DNA of 64,000 nucleotides from Opitutia bacterium UBA4506. Its GTDB lineage: Bacteria; Verrucomicrobiota; Verrucomicrobiia; Opitutales; Puniceicoccaceae. Made by a program: the position numbers and the translations under genes. The stretch is taken from assembly GCA_002388665.1 (NCBI GenBank), contig DGMY01000091.1, positions 25,761 through 89,760 of the forward strand, given 5' to 3'. This document shows positions 26,752-34,916 of the stretch, one piece after another; positions within the stretch are counted from its first letter, which is position 1, and each line of letters opens with the position of its first letter. Under the pieces are notes generated by a model, which was not told the DNA's origin, ran no database searches, and saw only the letters and a program-made list of their open reading frames with translations.

Positions 26752-28544
26752 TCTCAACTACAGACAGTTCCTCGCGGCGCCGGAAGGGCGTATTCTCCCG
26801 TTTAGGGGCGGTGGCACTGTTTCTGTTTTTGGCGTTCTCTGCGAGGGGAGAACAGGGGGCGAAGGTCCTTTCAGCCTATGTGCCATCCTGGGCGCTCGAT
26901 ACGATTGATCAGAGTGTTCCGGTTGAAAGTGAACTGACCCATGTGATCTACGCGTTTGCCAAGCCGGTATTTGTTCCGGGGTCAGGTGCTGTGCGCCTCG
27001 AGTTAAACTTCTCCGGGAATGGAGTAGAGGGCGGTACCGCCAACTTGGCCTTTGAGCAATTTTTGTCACTGGGTGGCGATTCACCGTCGCTTCGACGGAT
27101 GATTTCTGTCGGTGGATGGGGCCTTTCTGAGGATTTTCCCGATATCGCAGGTTCTGAGAAGGCGCGCCGTTCTTTTGCGATTGCGGTGACCCAATTTATT
27201 CGGGAACAGGGGTTGGACGGACTCGATATCGATTGGGAATTTCCGGTATCTGGAGGTGCTGGCAATCAGCGCCACCGGCCGGAGGACAAAGAAAACTTTG
27301 TGGCGCTCGTGAAAGAGATCCGGGAGGTATGGAAGGGAGTTACGGGGGCGCGAGGCGAGCCGCTGGTACTGTCTGTCGCCGTTCACGGTGGTTATTCTAC
27401 TCTGCAAGAGCGTTATGACCTGGCTGCGCTGGCTGAGTCCGTCGATTGGTTCCACTTGATGGCCTACGATTATGCGGGTTCATGGTCCCAGTTTACGGGG
27501 CATTTTTCGCCGCTTTATGGGGAGGGAGATCCGATTTATCGGCAGCACAGCGCTGCGGGTGCGGTTGCCGCTATGGAGCGCTCCGGTGTCTCGTCCGATA
27601 AGATTGTCTTGGGCCTCGGCTTAGGCGGAGTTCGGTTTGAAGAGGTTTTTCCGAAGGGTGCTCGGTGGATTGGTGTGGCCTTTGTCTCGACTGACAATGA
27701 GGCCCGCGCCCAATCCTGGAACGATTTTCGCAATCTGGAACCCTCCGTTCGCTACCCTGCGGAATCGGAGAGCCAATGGAAAATGAGGTGGGATAGCCAG
27801 GCGAAAGCGACCTACTGGACGTTGTCCGACTCGAAGGTGTTGATCAGTTCCGAGTCCGTTCGTTCGGCGACAATCAAAGCGCAGTTTGTACAGAATAAGA
27901 ATTTGCGGGGAGTGATGGTGTGGTCTCTGGATAAGGATACCGACGAGTTGTTGTTGATCCATACCGTGAGCGAGGTTTTGGGCATCGTCGCGGGAGAGGG
28001 GTCGACGAGTCCACCCGAGGCCGTCGTATCCACGGATGCCGGGGTTCGACCAGTGGTGCCTTCACCCACATCGATTCCGGCCGCCGCCCCTGTCGAGCCG
28101 TCGGAAGAGGAGAACTCCGTGGAAAGATTGTCCTTCGAGGAGCTCATGCAACAGATTCAGTTGCCCCGGGCTGAAAGCCCTCAGCCGGCCAAAGCCCCAG
28201 TACCCGAAGAGGCTGCTACCGTAGAGCCAGCCGAAAGCGAGCCGGCCCTAGAGGTGGGCGAGGCGAGTCATTCGGCCGTGGCGGAATCTCCGGCGCCTGC
28301 GGAAGAGGCAGCAGCCGATGAGGAGTCAGTTGAGAAGATGTCGTTCGAGGAGTTGATGCGACAGATCCAATTGCCGCGACCTGAGCCCCAACCCGAGACC
28401 ACGGCGGTCTCAGAAGAGGAAGCGGCGGAGTCGGAAGAGGCGGCGCCCGAGGAAGACGAAGCCGAAGCAGAGGCTGACGATACCGAGCCGTCTACCCCCG
28501 AAAATTCGTCGTCCGGCAAGCGGAACAATTGGCGGGAGCGTTAG
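26748..28544 (+). CDS. GH18-family chitinase-like protein with repeated acidic tail motif
   Basis: 598 residues from a GTG that overlaps the lpdA stop. A signal sequence is present at about 14-35 (GVFSRLGAVALFLFLAFSARG). The GH18 barrel spans about 40-410, with the catalytic DGLDIDWE at 157-164 (acid/base Glu164), SVGGWGLSEDF earlier and MAYDYAG later, all as in active enzymes. The last 180 residues are an acidic Ala/Pro/Glu linker holding two copies of SVERLSFEELMQQIQLPR (457-474) and SVEKMSFEELMRQIQLPR (527-544). Family members hydrolyse chitin or other GlcNAc polymers. The tail resembles short binding or localisation motifs, but no family is known to me. Expression is coupled to lpdA by the overlap. 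Confidence 0.88.
   Translation: MISTTDSSSRRRKGVFSRLGAVALFLFLAFSARGEQGAKVLSAYVPSWALDTIDQSVPVESELTHVIYAFAKPVFVPGSGAVRLELNFSGNGVEGGTANLAFEQFLSLGGDSPSLRRMISVGGWGLSEDFPDIAGSEKARRSFAIAVTQFIREQGLDGLDIDWEFPVSGGAGNQRHRPEDKENFVALVKEIREVWKGVTGARGEPLVLSVAVHGGYSTLQERYDLAALAESVDWFHLMAYDYAGSWSQFTGHFSPLYGEGDPIYRQHSAAGAVAAMERSGVSSDKIVLGLGLGGVRFEEVFPKGARWIGVAFVSTDNEARAQSWNDFRNLEPSVRYPAESESQWKMRWDSQAKATYWTLSDSKVLISSESVRSATIKAQFVQNKNLRGVMVWSLDKDTDELLLIHTVSEVLGIVAGEGSTSPPEAVVSTDAGVRPVVPSPTSIPAAAPVEPSEEENSVERLSFEELMQQIQLPRAESPQPAKAPVPEEAATVEPAESEPALEVGEASHSAVAESPAPAEEAAADEESVEKMSFEELMRQIQLPRPEPQPETTAVSEEEAAESEEAAPEEDEAEAEADDTEPSTPENSSSGKRNNWRER
28116..28379 (+). repeat. Two coding copies of an 18-residue SFEELM motif
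   Basis: Copy 1 encodes residues 457-474 (28116-28169) and copy 2 residues 527-544 (28326-28379) of the GH18-like protein. They differ at only three of 18 residues (R/K, L/M, Q/R), while the 52-residue spacer between them is unconserved acidic linker. The spacing and identity argue for a duplicated functional motif rather than low-complexity drift. Confidence 0.8.
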
Positions 28545-28595
28545 AGGATACCCGCCCGAGTACTCGGGGTCGGTCCGCTCGGCGAAACTCTTTTT

Positions 28596-29675
28596 CTATT
28601 CTGCCATCAAGAGAGGCAAAAGTTTCATCCCGTGATGGGTCTCTGGCTTGCTCTTTTGTCCGAGTGTGACGAAGGCCACCGCAGTGACATCAGTGACGCG
28701 GTTGTAGAGAATGATTCCTTGGTAACCGCCGAAATTTGGATTTTGCATCAGCCAGTCTCCCGAAACGCCAATCCCCATGCCGTAGTAACGTTCCTTTGTA
28801 TTCCCGCCTTTGCCGATAGTGTCGGGAGCGGTCATCTCTTTGAGAGACTCTGCTGAAATCAGCGAGGCCGAACCGATGGAGCGGATGATTGTGGCGACGT
28901 CATTGAGTGGTGCGGCAATCGAGCCGGAGTAGGAAGTCCAGGAGGGATTCCAGAACGTGGAGTCCTCGAACATTCCCCGCTCGGTCGTGTAGCCGTGGAG
29001 GAGTGGTGCGTGTAGTTCCGGCCCTTCGGTATAAACGGTATCCGCCAAGTGGAGAGGGGCGAAGACGCGTTGCTCCATCAGTTGAGGGACGGTTTTGCCG
29101 TGGATTTGCTCAAGGATTATCCCGAGCATGACGAAGGTGGTGTGGGAATAGTTCCAGTCCGTCCCTGGTTCATAGAGTATTCCTTTGCTCAGCCCATATT
29201 CGATCAGTTCTTCGGGGGTGAAGTAGCGGAAAGGGTCCTTGTCGAGTGCGTCAATAAAGTCTTGGTTGGGCACGTAATCCCCATACCCGGAAGTGCAGTT
29301 CGCCAGCATGCGCAGGGTCACTTTGTCGGCATTTGGCAGCTTGGGTATCCACTTGTTGATCGGATCGTCGAGAGAAACCAGACCCTCTTCAACGCTCTGT
29401 AGAAGAATGGCGGTGAGGGAGGTCAGGCAGATCCCTCCCGCGCGGAACTTCATGGACAAATCGGCGGGAACGCCCGGCATCGAAATCCCAAAGGCCTCCT
29501 GGTACTTCGACTCTCCTTTGTGCCAGATCCCCACGACCATCGAGGTGAGGTCATACTCCTCCCGAAAATTTTCCAGTTCAACCTGAAGCTGCGTCTTCTG
29601 CAGTTCGTGGGCGTCGGTGGTGACGGGAACGGCAACCGTGGTGATTGCCGCGAGAAGGAAATGACCCAGTTTCAT
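28596..29675 (-). CDS. Beta-lactamase/serine hydrolase-fold protein lacking SxxK, probable pseudoenzyme
   Basis: 359 residues with a signal peptide (MKLGHFLLAAITTVAVPVTTDA). The fold is that of class C beta-lactamase and esterase-like proteins: GIWHKGESKYQEAFGIS, MKFRAGGICLTSLTAILL, EEGLVSLDDPINKWIP, MLANCTSGYGDY, WNYSHTTFVMLG and NPNFGGYQGIIL. Aligned with the family, the nucleophile Ser and the Lys of SxxK are Gly81 and Leu84 (GICL at 81-84). The second motif keeps Tyr but has His for Asn (YSH), and the third, normally HTG/KTG, reads NFGG. All catalytic positions but the Tyr are altered, so hydrolysis is unlikely. A binding or sensing role is inference. No frameshift is seen. Confidence 0.82.
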   Translation of the reverse strand: MKLGHFLLAAITTVAVPVTTDAHELQKTQLQVELENFREEYDLTSMVVGIWHKGESKYQEAFGISMPGVPADLSMKFRAGGICLTSLTAILLQSVEEGLVSLDDPINKWIPKLPNADKVTLRMLANCTSGYGDYVPNQDFIDALDKDPFRYFTPEELIEYGLSKGILYEPGTDWNYSHTTFVMLGIILEQIHGKTVPQLMEQRVFAPLHLADTVYTEGPELHAPLLHGYTTERGMFEDSTFWNPSWTSYSGSIAAPLNDVATIIRSIGSASLISAESLKEMTAPDTIGKGGNTKERYYGMGIGVSGDWLMQNPNFGGYQGIILYNRVTDVTAVAFVTLGQKSKPETHHGMKLLPLLMAE

Positions 29676-29816
29676 ACCGCGAAAGAATCGCTATTCTGCT
29701 TGGGATGGCAAGAAAACTAGGAATCTGCATCAGACCTGCTTACTGATTTTTGGTCACATTCTAATTCCAACGGTTGTAATCGTCAGAAATCCATTTCACT
29801 CTCACCAGTTTTTCAA

Positions 29817-31325
29817 ATGAAACGGCAAGAAACCATAGCAGAACCAGACGTTGTCCTAATTGGCGGCGGAATCATGAGTGCCACCCTCGCAGTGCTGTTG
29901 CAGCAACTGGATCCTGGAATCGAGATCCAGATCGTCGAGGCGCTTGCGGAAGTCGCAAAAGAAAGTTCCAACCCTTGGAACAATGCGGGAACCGGGCATG
30001 CAGCTCTTTGTGAGTTGAACTACACGAGCGAACGCCCCGATGGATCTGTCGATATATCCAAGGCACTGCAGATCAATGAGTCGTTTGAACTCTCGCGGCA
30101 GTTTTGGTCTTCGTTGGTCGAATCCGGGATCCTTGGAGATCCGTCCGAGTTCATTACGCAGGTTCCTCATATGAGTTTCGTGCAAGGGGAGGATAACTGC
30201 CAGTACCTCCGCCGCCGTTTCGATACGATGAAGTCCCACCATTTCTTCGAGGAGATGGAGTTTGCCGAGGATGAATCGACGATCGCCGATTGGGCTCCTT
30301 TGCTGTTGAAGGGCCGTGAAAAGGGGACACCTATCGCGGTGACTCGTGCGGTGAGTGGAACCGATGTAAATTTCGGGGCTTTGACTCGCGCCTTGGTGCG
30401 CTACTTGGATGCCTTGCCGAATGTAAAGATAGCCACGCATCACCAGGTGCGTGACATCAAGAAGGCGAAAGATGGGCGGTGGCACCTGACCGTGCGGAAT
30501 CTCGAGAAGAAGATTAACCGTAGCGTCGTCGCGCCGTTTATTTTCGTTGGAGCAGGTGGTGCCTCCCTTCCTCTCCTTCAGAAGTCGGGCATCCCCGAGG
30601 GGAAAGGTTTCGGTGGGTTCCCCGTCAGTGGACAGTTTCTCGTCTGCAGCAATCCGGATATCGTCAACGAACACCACGCTAAGGTATACGGGAAGGCGGC
30701 CGTAGGCTCGCCCCCCATGTCGGTACCGCATCTTGATACACGGATCATTGACGGAAAGCGCTCGATCCTGTTCGGCCCGTACGCCGGGTTTTCTCCGAAA
30801 TTCCTCAAGTCAGGATCCTATTTTGACCTTCCCGGCTCAGTGAGGTTGTCGAACCTCCGGCCGATGCTGGCCGTGGGGAAGAACAATATGGATTTGACCC
30901 GTTACCTAATCAATCAGGTGCGGCAAAGTAGCGAGGACAGGATGGATGCTTTGCGAGAGTTCTTTCCCGCGGCAGAGTCGAGCGATTGGTCGCTGCGGAC
31001 TGCCGGTCAGCGAGTGCAGATTATCAAGCAGGATCCGGACAAGGGCGGCGTTCTCCAGTTTGGCACCGAGATCGTCGCTGCAGAGGACGGTTCGATTGCT
31101 GCTCTGCTCGGCGCCTCGCCGGGGGCATCGACTGCCGTTTCTACCATGATGGAGGTGATCGAACGTTGCTTTGGCGATCGAATGGAAGGCTGGGCGGCAA
31201 AGATCCAGGAACTGGTTCCAGGGTATGGAATGGATCTCGCTCAAAATCGTGAAGAGTTCATTCGCCTGCGCGAACGTTCGAGTCAACTCTTGAACTTAGC
31301 GGGAGGTATACCCGTCAAGGCATAG
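29817..31325 (+). CDS. mqo: Malate:quinone oxidoreductase
   Basis: 502 residues. FAD-dependent peripheral membrane enzyme that oxidises malate to oxaloacetate and reduces quinone. The N-terminal dinucleotide motif is VVLIGGGIMSATLAVLL, followed by the family signature SSNPWNNAGTGHAALCELNY, and later TRAVSGTDVNFGALTRAL and GGFPVSGQFLVC. The C-terminal GASPGASTAVSTM is also typical. Length is normal. Divergent from the beta-lactamase-like gene, monocistronic by gaps. It can replace NAD-malate dehydrogenase in the citric acid cycle. Confidence 0.95.
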   Translation: MKRQETIAEPDVVLIGGGIMSATLAVLLQQLDPGIEIQIVEALAEVAKESSNPWNNAGTGHAALCELNYTSERPDGSVDISKALQINESFELSRQFWSSLVESGILGDPSEFITQVPHMSFVQGEDNCQYLRRRFDTMKSHHFFEEMEFAEDESTIADWAPLLLKGREKGTPIAVTRAVSGTDVNFGALTRALVRYLDALPNVKIATHHQVRDIKKAKDGRWHLTVRNLEKKINRSVVAPFIFVGAGGASLPLLQKSGIPEGKGFGGFPVSGQFLVCSNPDIVNEHHAKVYGKAAVGSPPMSVPHLDTRIIDGKRSILFGPYAGFSPKFLKSGSYFDLPGSVRLSNLRPMLAVGKNNMDLTRYLINQVRQSSEDRMDALREFFPAAESSDWSLRTAGQRVQIIKQDPDKGGVLQFGTEIVAAEDGSIAALLGASPGASTAVSTMMEVIERCFGDRMEGWAAKIQELVPGYGMDLAQNREEFIRLRERSSQLLNLAGGIPVKA

Positions 31326-31453
31326 AAGGCTGCTGAATTGATCGAAGTTCGAGCAATGATTAGCTTTGTGTTTGGGGTCATTTCTGCGAGAGAATCGGAT
31401 CACGGCTGACGCTTGGCGGAGTCCTGTTCGCTACTCAGTCAGCTCCCATTGTT

Positions 31454-32227
31454 ATGTTGAACTTCCTAAAAACCCTCTGTCTTTTACTTCCTGTGCTCAA
31501 TTTCTCACATATCGGGCTAGCCGAATCTTCGAACCTCCAAGTGATTTTCAAATTGGACGATGTCCGGAGAGCAGGGGACGACGTACCCGACAATTGGCGT
31601 CGGGTGTATGAATTTGCGCAGGCGCAGCAGGTACCCGTCTCGATGGGGGTGATCTGCAATTCATTGGAGGGCGACAGTTCTACTTATTCCGACACTTTGA
31701 AGAGTTGGCATGATAGCGGGCTGGTCGAACTCTGGAACCACGGTTATGCTCATCGGCGGTGGGAAGAGCAGGGAAAGAAGGGTTCCGAGTTTTCGGGAAC
31801 CGATCTGCAAACCCAGGAGGATACGCTTCTCAAGTCACAGGAGTTGGGGAAGGATGAAATCGGGGTGGTCTTCACTACCTTTGGGGCTCCGTACAACTGG
31901 ATTGATCAGAACACTGTGACCGCAATGGAAAACGTCCCTGATCTGAAGGTTTGGCTGTACGGCCCGAGCGAACCCGTGGAGGGAGTGGTGGTTCTCAAAA
32001 GAAACCGCCACGTGAAGCTTGAGCCGAAGGTGGGGATGGTGAGATTTGAGCAATTTCGGAAAGCATTTGTGTCGAGCGCCATCAGTTCACCACTCGTGCT
32101 CCAAGGGCATCCCGGGCAGTGGGATGATCTCGATTTTGCAGATTTCGAAGAGATCGTAGCCTACTTACAGGAGCAGGGCGTTGCGTTTGCGTTGCCCCGC
32201 GATTTCATCACTCCGCAGGAGAAGTAG
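31454..32227 (+). CDS. Exported polysaccharide deacetylase-like protein
   Basis: 257 residues with a signal peptide (MLNFLKTLCLLLPVLNFSHIGLA). The NodB-type pattern is visible: FKLDDV (metal-binding and catalytic Asp pair), VELWNHGYAHRRW (His-x3-His metal ligands), FTTFGAPYNW (the substrate-binding F-G-x-P segment) and VLQGHPGQWDD near the C-terminus. Such proteins remove acetyl groups from GlcNAc-type or other glycans; some relatives act as DUF2334-like proteins of unknown substrate. Its last 20 bases overlap the tail of the convergent AraC-type gene. Family call is good, substrate unknown. Confidence 0.78.
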   Translation: MLNFLKTLCLLLPVLNFSHIGLAESSNLQVIFKLDDVRRAGDDVPDNWRRVYEFAQAQQVPVSMGVICNSLEGDSSTYSDTLKSWHDSGLVELWNHGYAHRRWEEQGKKGSEFSGTDLQTQEDTLLKSQELGKDEIGVVFTTFGAPYNWIDQNTVTAMENVPDLKVWLYGPSEPVEGVVVLKRNRHVKLEPKVGMVRFEQFRKAFVSSAISSPLVLQGHPGQWDDLDFADFEEIVAYLQEQGVAFALPRDFITPQEK

Positions 32228-33149
32228 GAATTTTTCTCTGGTGCGGGTCGGACCTCGCAGCGGGATTCTTCGAGCCTTTGTCGGGAGTCGGGCGAATCAT
32301 TTGTGCTCGAAATCTTCCGGGGCTCACACCCTTCCGCCGGCGAAACCAATTTACGAAGAGCGAATCGGAACGAAACCCGATGGAGTAGGCGAGTTCCTTG
32401 ACCGGAATCTCTGAAACCTGGAGAAGATCGCAGGCCTTTTGGAGTCGTCGCTTCTCCCAGTACTTGCTGAGGCTTATCCCGAGTTCTTGCAGAAAGAGAC
32501 GGTTCAAATGTACGTGGCTGAGATTGGAGATCCTTTTCAGATCGCTGGTCGGGAGGCCCTGCTGGAGCGGAGATTCGTTAAGGATGCGGCAGGCCGCCAA
32601 GAGTCGTTCGTCGTTGGATCTGAAATACGTGGAGCTCGCCGCGGATTCGATCATGATGGCGATCCACTCTTTGAGCCATGCGTAGAAGTAGATCTGGACC
32701 TGAAGAAAATCGGGGTAGTTTGATTCTTCGCGGTGGAAGGATCGGTGCGATTGGGATTCCGGGAACTTTTGTTGAAGAAAATCGACGAGGATTCCCGCGT
32801 TCTCCAGGAGCTTCGGATGAGAAGATCTGTGGAGAACAGCTGGCTCCTCCAAGCGAAAGAAATTTTCTCCGTTCGGCCATTGTGATCGGAAGTGGATGGA
32901 TAGCAGGTGAGCATCGGGGCTAAATGTGTGGCGGGATTCACCTTCGGGAAGGAGAATCCAATGGTTGGGGTTTACTACCGTGGTCCGGTTCTTATGGGTG
33001 TATTTCAACTTTCCGGATCGAAGGAACCACGCCCAGCTGCCGCTTCCTGGTGTCCTGTTTACATCCATCTGGAGAGGGTCGGGTTCGTGATCGTAGGCCC
33101 AAATCAACTCGTTGTGTAGACAGGCGTGGTCGTGGAGAGAGAGGTTCAT
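32208..33149 (-). CDS. AraC-family transcriptional regulator
   Basis: 313 residues. N-terminal cupin-like sensing domain (about 1-170: WAWFLRSGKLKYTH, HWILLPEGESRHTF, LLSIHFRSQWPNGENFF) and a C-terminal AraC double helix-turn-helix (about 200-290: LKRISNLSHVHLNRLFLQEL, SKYWEKRRLQKACDLL, VKELAYSIGFRSDSLFVNWF, RRRKGVSPGRF). The domain probably senses a sugar. It is divergent from the BNR_4 gene with a 94-base A-rich spacer and overlaps the deacetylase gene tail. It is the only dedicated transcription factor in the window, so the neighbouring carbohydrate genes are candidate targets. Confidence 0.92.
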   Translation of the reverse strand: MNLSLHDHACLHNELIWAYDHEPDPLQMDVNRTPGSGSWAWFLRSGKLKYTHKNRTTVVNPNHWILLPEGESRHTFSPDAHLLSIHFRSQWPNGENFFRLEEPAVLHRSSHPKLLENAGILVDFLQQKFPESQSHRSFHREESNYPDFLQVQIYFYAWLKEWIAIMIESAASSTYFRSNDERLLAACRILNESPLQQGLPTSDLKRISNLSHVHLNRLFLQELGISLSKYWEKRRLQKACDLLQVSEIPVKELAYSIGFRSDSLFVNWFRRRKGVSPGRFRAQMIRPTPDKGSKNPAARSDPHQRKIPTSPAE

Positions 33150-33243
33150 CGCGAATCCGAATGATAGAAAAATAAAATAAAAATAGAAATCGTAAAATCA
33201 GAATCGATTGCGTCCGGGCCTGTCTTTTCGAGAAACTTGGGGA
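33150..33243. promoter_or_regulatory. Divergent A-rich control region between AraC regulator and BNR_4 gene
   Basis: 94 bases between two divergent starts, with a strongly A/T-rich core (about 33168-33200) unlike the surrounding coding DNA. A GGGGA stretch precedes the BNR ATG at 33244 as its ribosome binding site. AraC-type factors usually bind next to their own start, so operator sites are expected here; no unambiguous repeat is seen. Confidence 0.4.
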
Positions 33244-34608
33244 ATGAATAACCCTCAGGAACCGATCTCCCCACGACGAATCGACGGCTATCGCGGCATA
33301 TGGTACGAACTCGGCCATAAGTATGAGTACGGGGATCGCTATTCGGGGGGCTTGGGTACTTATACGGCTTATCACCAGCCCGCTGCGGTGTACTCGGCGA
33401 AACACGAAAAGACCTTTTTCACTTATGGAGGGGCGCCCACGGAGGACGCAAGGCACCTATTAATCATGGTGTCGTACTACGATCATCGCACGGGTATGGT
33501 CCCAAAGCCGGTTGTGGTATGCGATAAAATGGGGGTCGATGATCCACACGATAATGGGGCCGTTCAGGTGGATGATGAGGGATACGTCTATGTTTTTGTC
33601 AGTGGACGAAATACTGCGCGAATGGGACTGATTTACCGCAGTCGCGAACCGGGTAGCATCGATGGTTTCGATCTCCTCTCGGAACAGGAGGTAACCTATC
33701 CACAGGTGTGGCGACACGTAGACGAGGGATTCTTTTTCCTCTTTACCAAGTACGTAAAGGGGAAGCGGGGGCCGTCACGTGAGCTGTATTGGAAAACCAG
33801 TGGCAATGGGGTCGACTGGAGTGAAGATCATAAGCTGGCGGGCTTCGAAGGGCATTACCAGGTATCGGGCTGCTCGGGGCGAAAGGTGGCTACGTTCTTC
33901 AATTGGCACCCGGAAAGTGAGAATAACGACCGGACCAATATCTACTATGCGGAGACCGTGGATTTTGGAAAGACCTGGACCACGGCCGACGGAAAGGCGC
34001 TGGAGTTGCCTTTGGATGATCCGGGCAATCCTGCCTTGGTCGTCGACTATCGGGCCGAGGGACGCGTTGTCTTTACTTGTGATCTTAGCTTCGACGAGAT
34101 GGGCAATCCCATTCTTTTGTACGTGTGCAGTTGCGACGGAAACCCCGGTCCGCAAGGATACCCCCGCGAGTTTCGGGTTACCCGTTGGGATGGAAAGAAG
34201 TGGCATACTCATGTAATCTCCCCGACATCTCATAATTTTGACATGGGGAGCCTCTACGTGGAGGAGGGGTTGTGGCGCGTAATCGTCCCGTCAGAAGGCG
34301 GTCCGGATCCCTTCGGAACTGGTGGAGAGGTCGTAGTGTGGATCAGCCGGGACCAAGGTGAAAGCTGGACGCGTGAACAGCAGGTAACTGAGGGAAGCCA
34401 ATACAATAACAGTCACGTCCGCAGGCCCGTAGGAGCAAAGGATCCATTTTACGCATTCTGGGCGGATGGGGAGACCAAGGAAATGAGCGCTTCCCGCCTC
34501 TATTTTTGCGATTCTACCGGGCAGTCGGTCTGCTCTCTGCCCTATGATATGGATGAAGATCTCTATCAGGCCGTTCCTCGGGTAGATACTGCGGTAGAGC
34601 ATCCATAA
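33244..34608 (+). CDS. BNR_4 repeat propeller protein (sialidase-like fold)
   Basis: 454 residues from the ATG at 33244, which has GGGGA just upstream; a TTG at 33208 would add twelve residues. The protein is built from beta-propeller blades with Asp-box-like turns (SGNGVDWSEDH, DFGKTWTTADG, RDQGESWTREQ) and begins YRGIWYELGHKYEYGDRYSGG, a hallmark of the BNR_4 group. Members are found in polysaccharide-degradation clusters, some near rhamnogalacturonan or ulvan lyases. No signal peptide is seen, so it may act on imported fragments. Catalytic residues cannot be assigned by eye. Likely controlled by the divergent AraC gene. Confidence 0.75.
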   Translation: MNNPQEPISPRRIDGYRGIWYELGHKYEYGDRYSGGLGTYTAYHQPAAVYSAKHEKTFFTYGGAPTEDARHLLIMVSYYDHRTGMVPKPVVVCDKMGVDDPHDNGAVQVDDEGYVYVFVSGRNTARMGLIYRSREPGSIDGFDLLSEQEVTYPQVWRHVDEGFFFLFTKYVKGKRGPSRELYWKTSGNGVDWSEDHKLAGFEGHYQVSGCSGRKVATFFNWHPESENNDRTNIYYAETVDFGKTWTTADGKALELPLDDPGNPALVVDYRAEGRVVFTCDLSFDEMGNPILLYVCSCDGNPGPQGYPREFRVTRWDGKKWHTHVISPTSHNFDMGSLYVEEGLWRVIVPSEGGPDPFGTGGEVVVWISRDQGESWTREQQVTEGSQYNNSHVRRPVGAKDPFYAFWADGETKEMSASRLYFCDSTGQSVCSLPYDMDEDLYQAVPRVDTAVEHP

Positions 34609-34916
34609 GGTCATCGCGGTTCGCTTGAACGCGGACTATCCAGGGAGAGAGTCGCTGCAGCCGGGGGCTGTCTGGCATCCTACGTTGGAGATTCGGGCTG
34701 TCGATCTGCGCGAAGGTAGAGGGCTCGGTAGGCTATGGGTAGCCAGACGGTTGTGGACCCGTTGAGTTGAATCCTTCGGGGTGTGGATGCACCGGCGAAG
34801 CGATGACTTTGCCGGCCTTGGATTCGTTGAATCACCGTGTCGTGATTTTTACGGATTCTACCCGAGAATTTGCGAGTCATGCGCCTCGAATTGTGGCAAG
34901 TTAGTAGACCTAGCAT
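34609..34916. other. 308-base spacer, no gene seen
   Basis: No coding sequence with family resemblance is present. Two imperfect hairpins are visible: CGCG-TTC/GAA-CGCG at 34615-34633 just after the BNR_4 stop, and CCGGCGAAG (34792-34800) with CTTTGCCGG (34807-34815). Neither has a U-tract, so transcription may end by Rho. The right part must hold the promoter of the downstream Ntn hydrolase gene. Confidence 0.5.

Noticed and set aside
28555..28568. Palindrome CCCGAGTACTCGGG between converging genes
   Set aside because: Only a 5-bp stem once a loop is allowed, and no U-tract follows; may help termination but cannot be supported.
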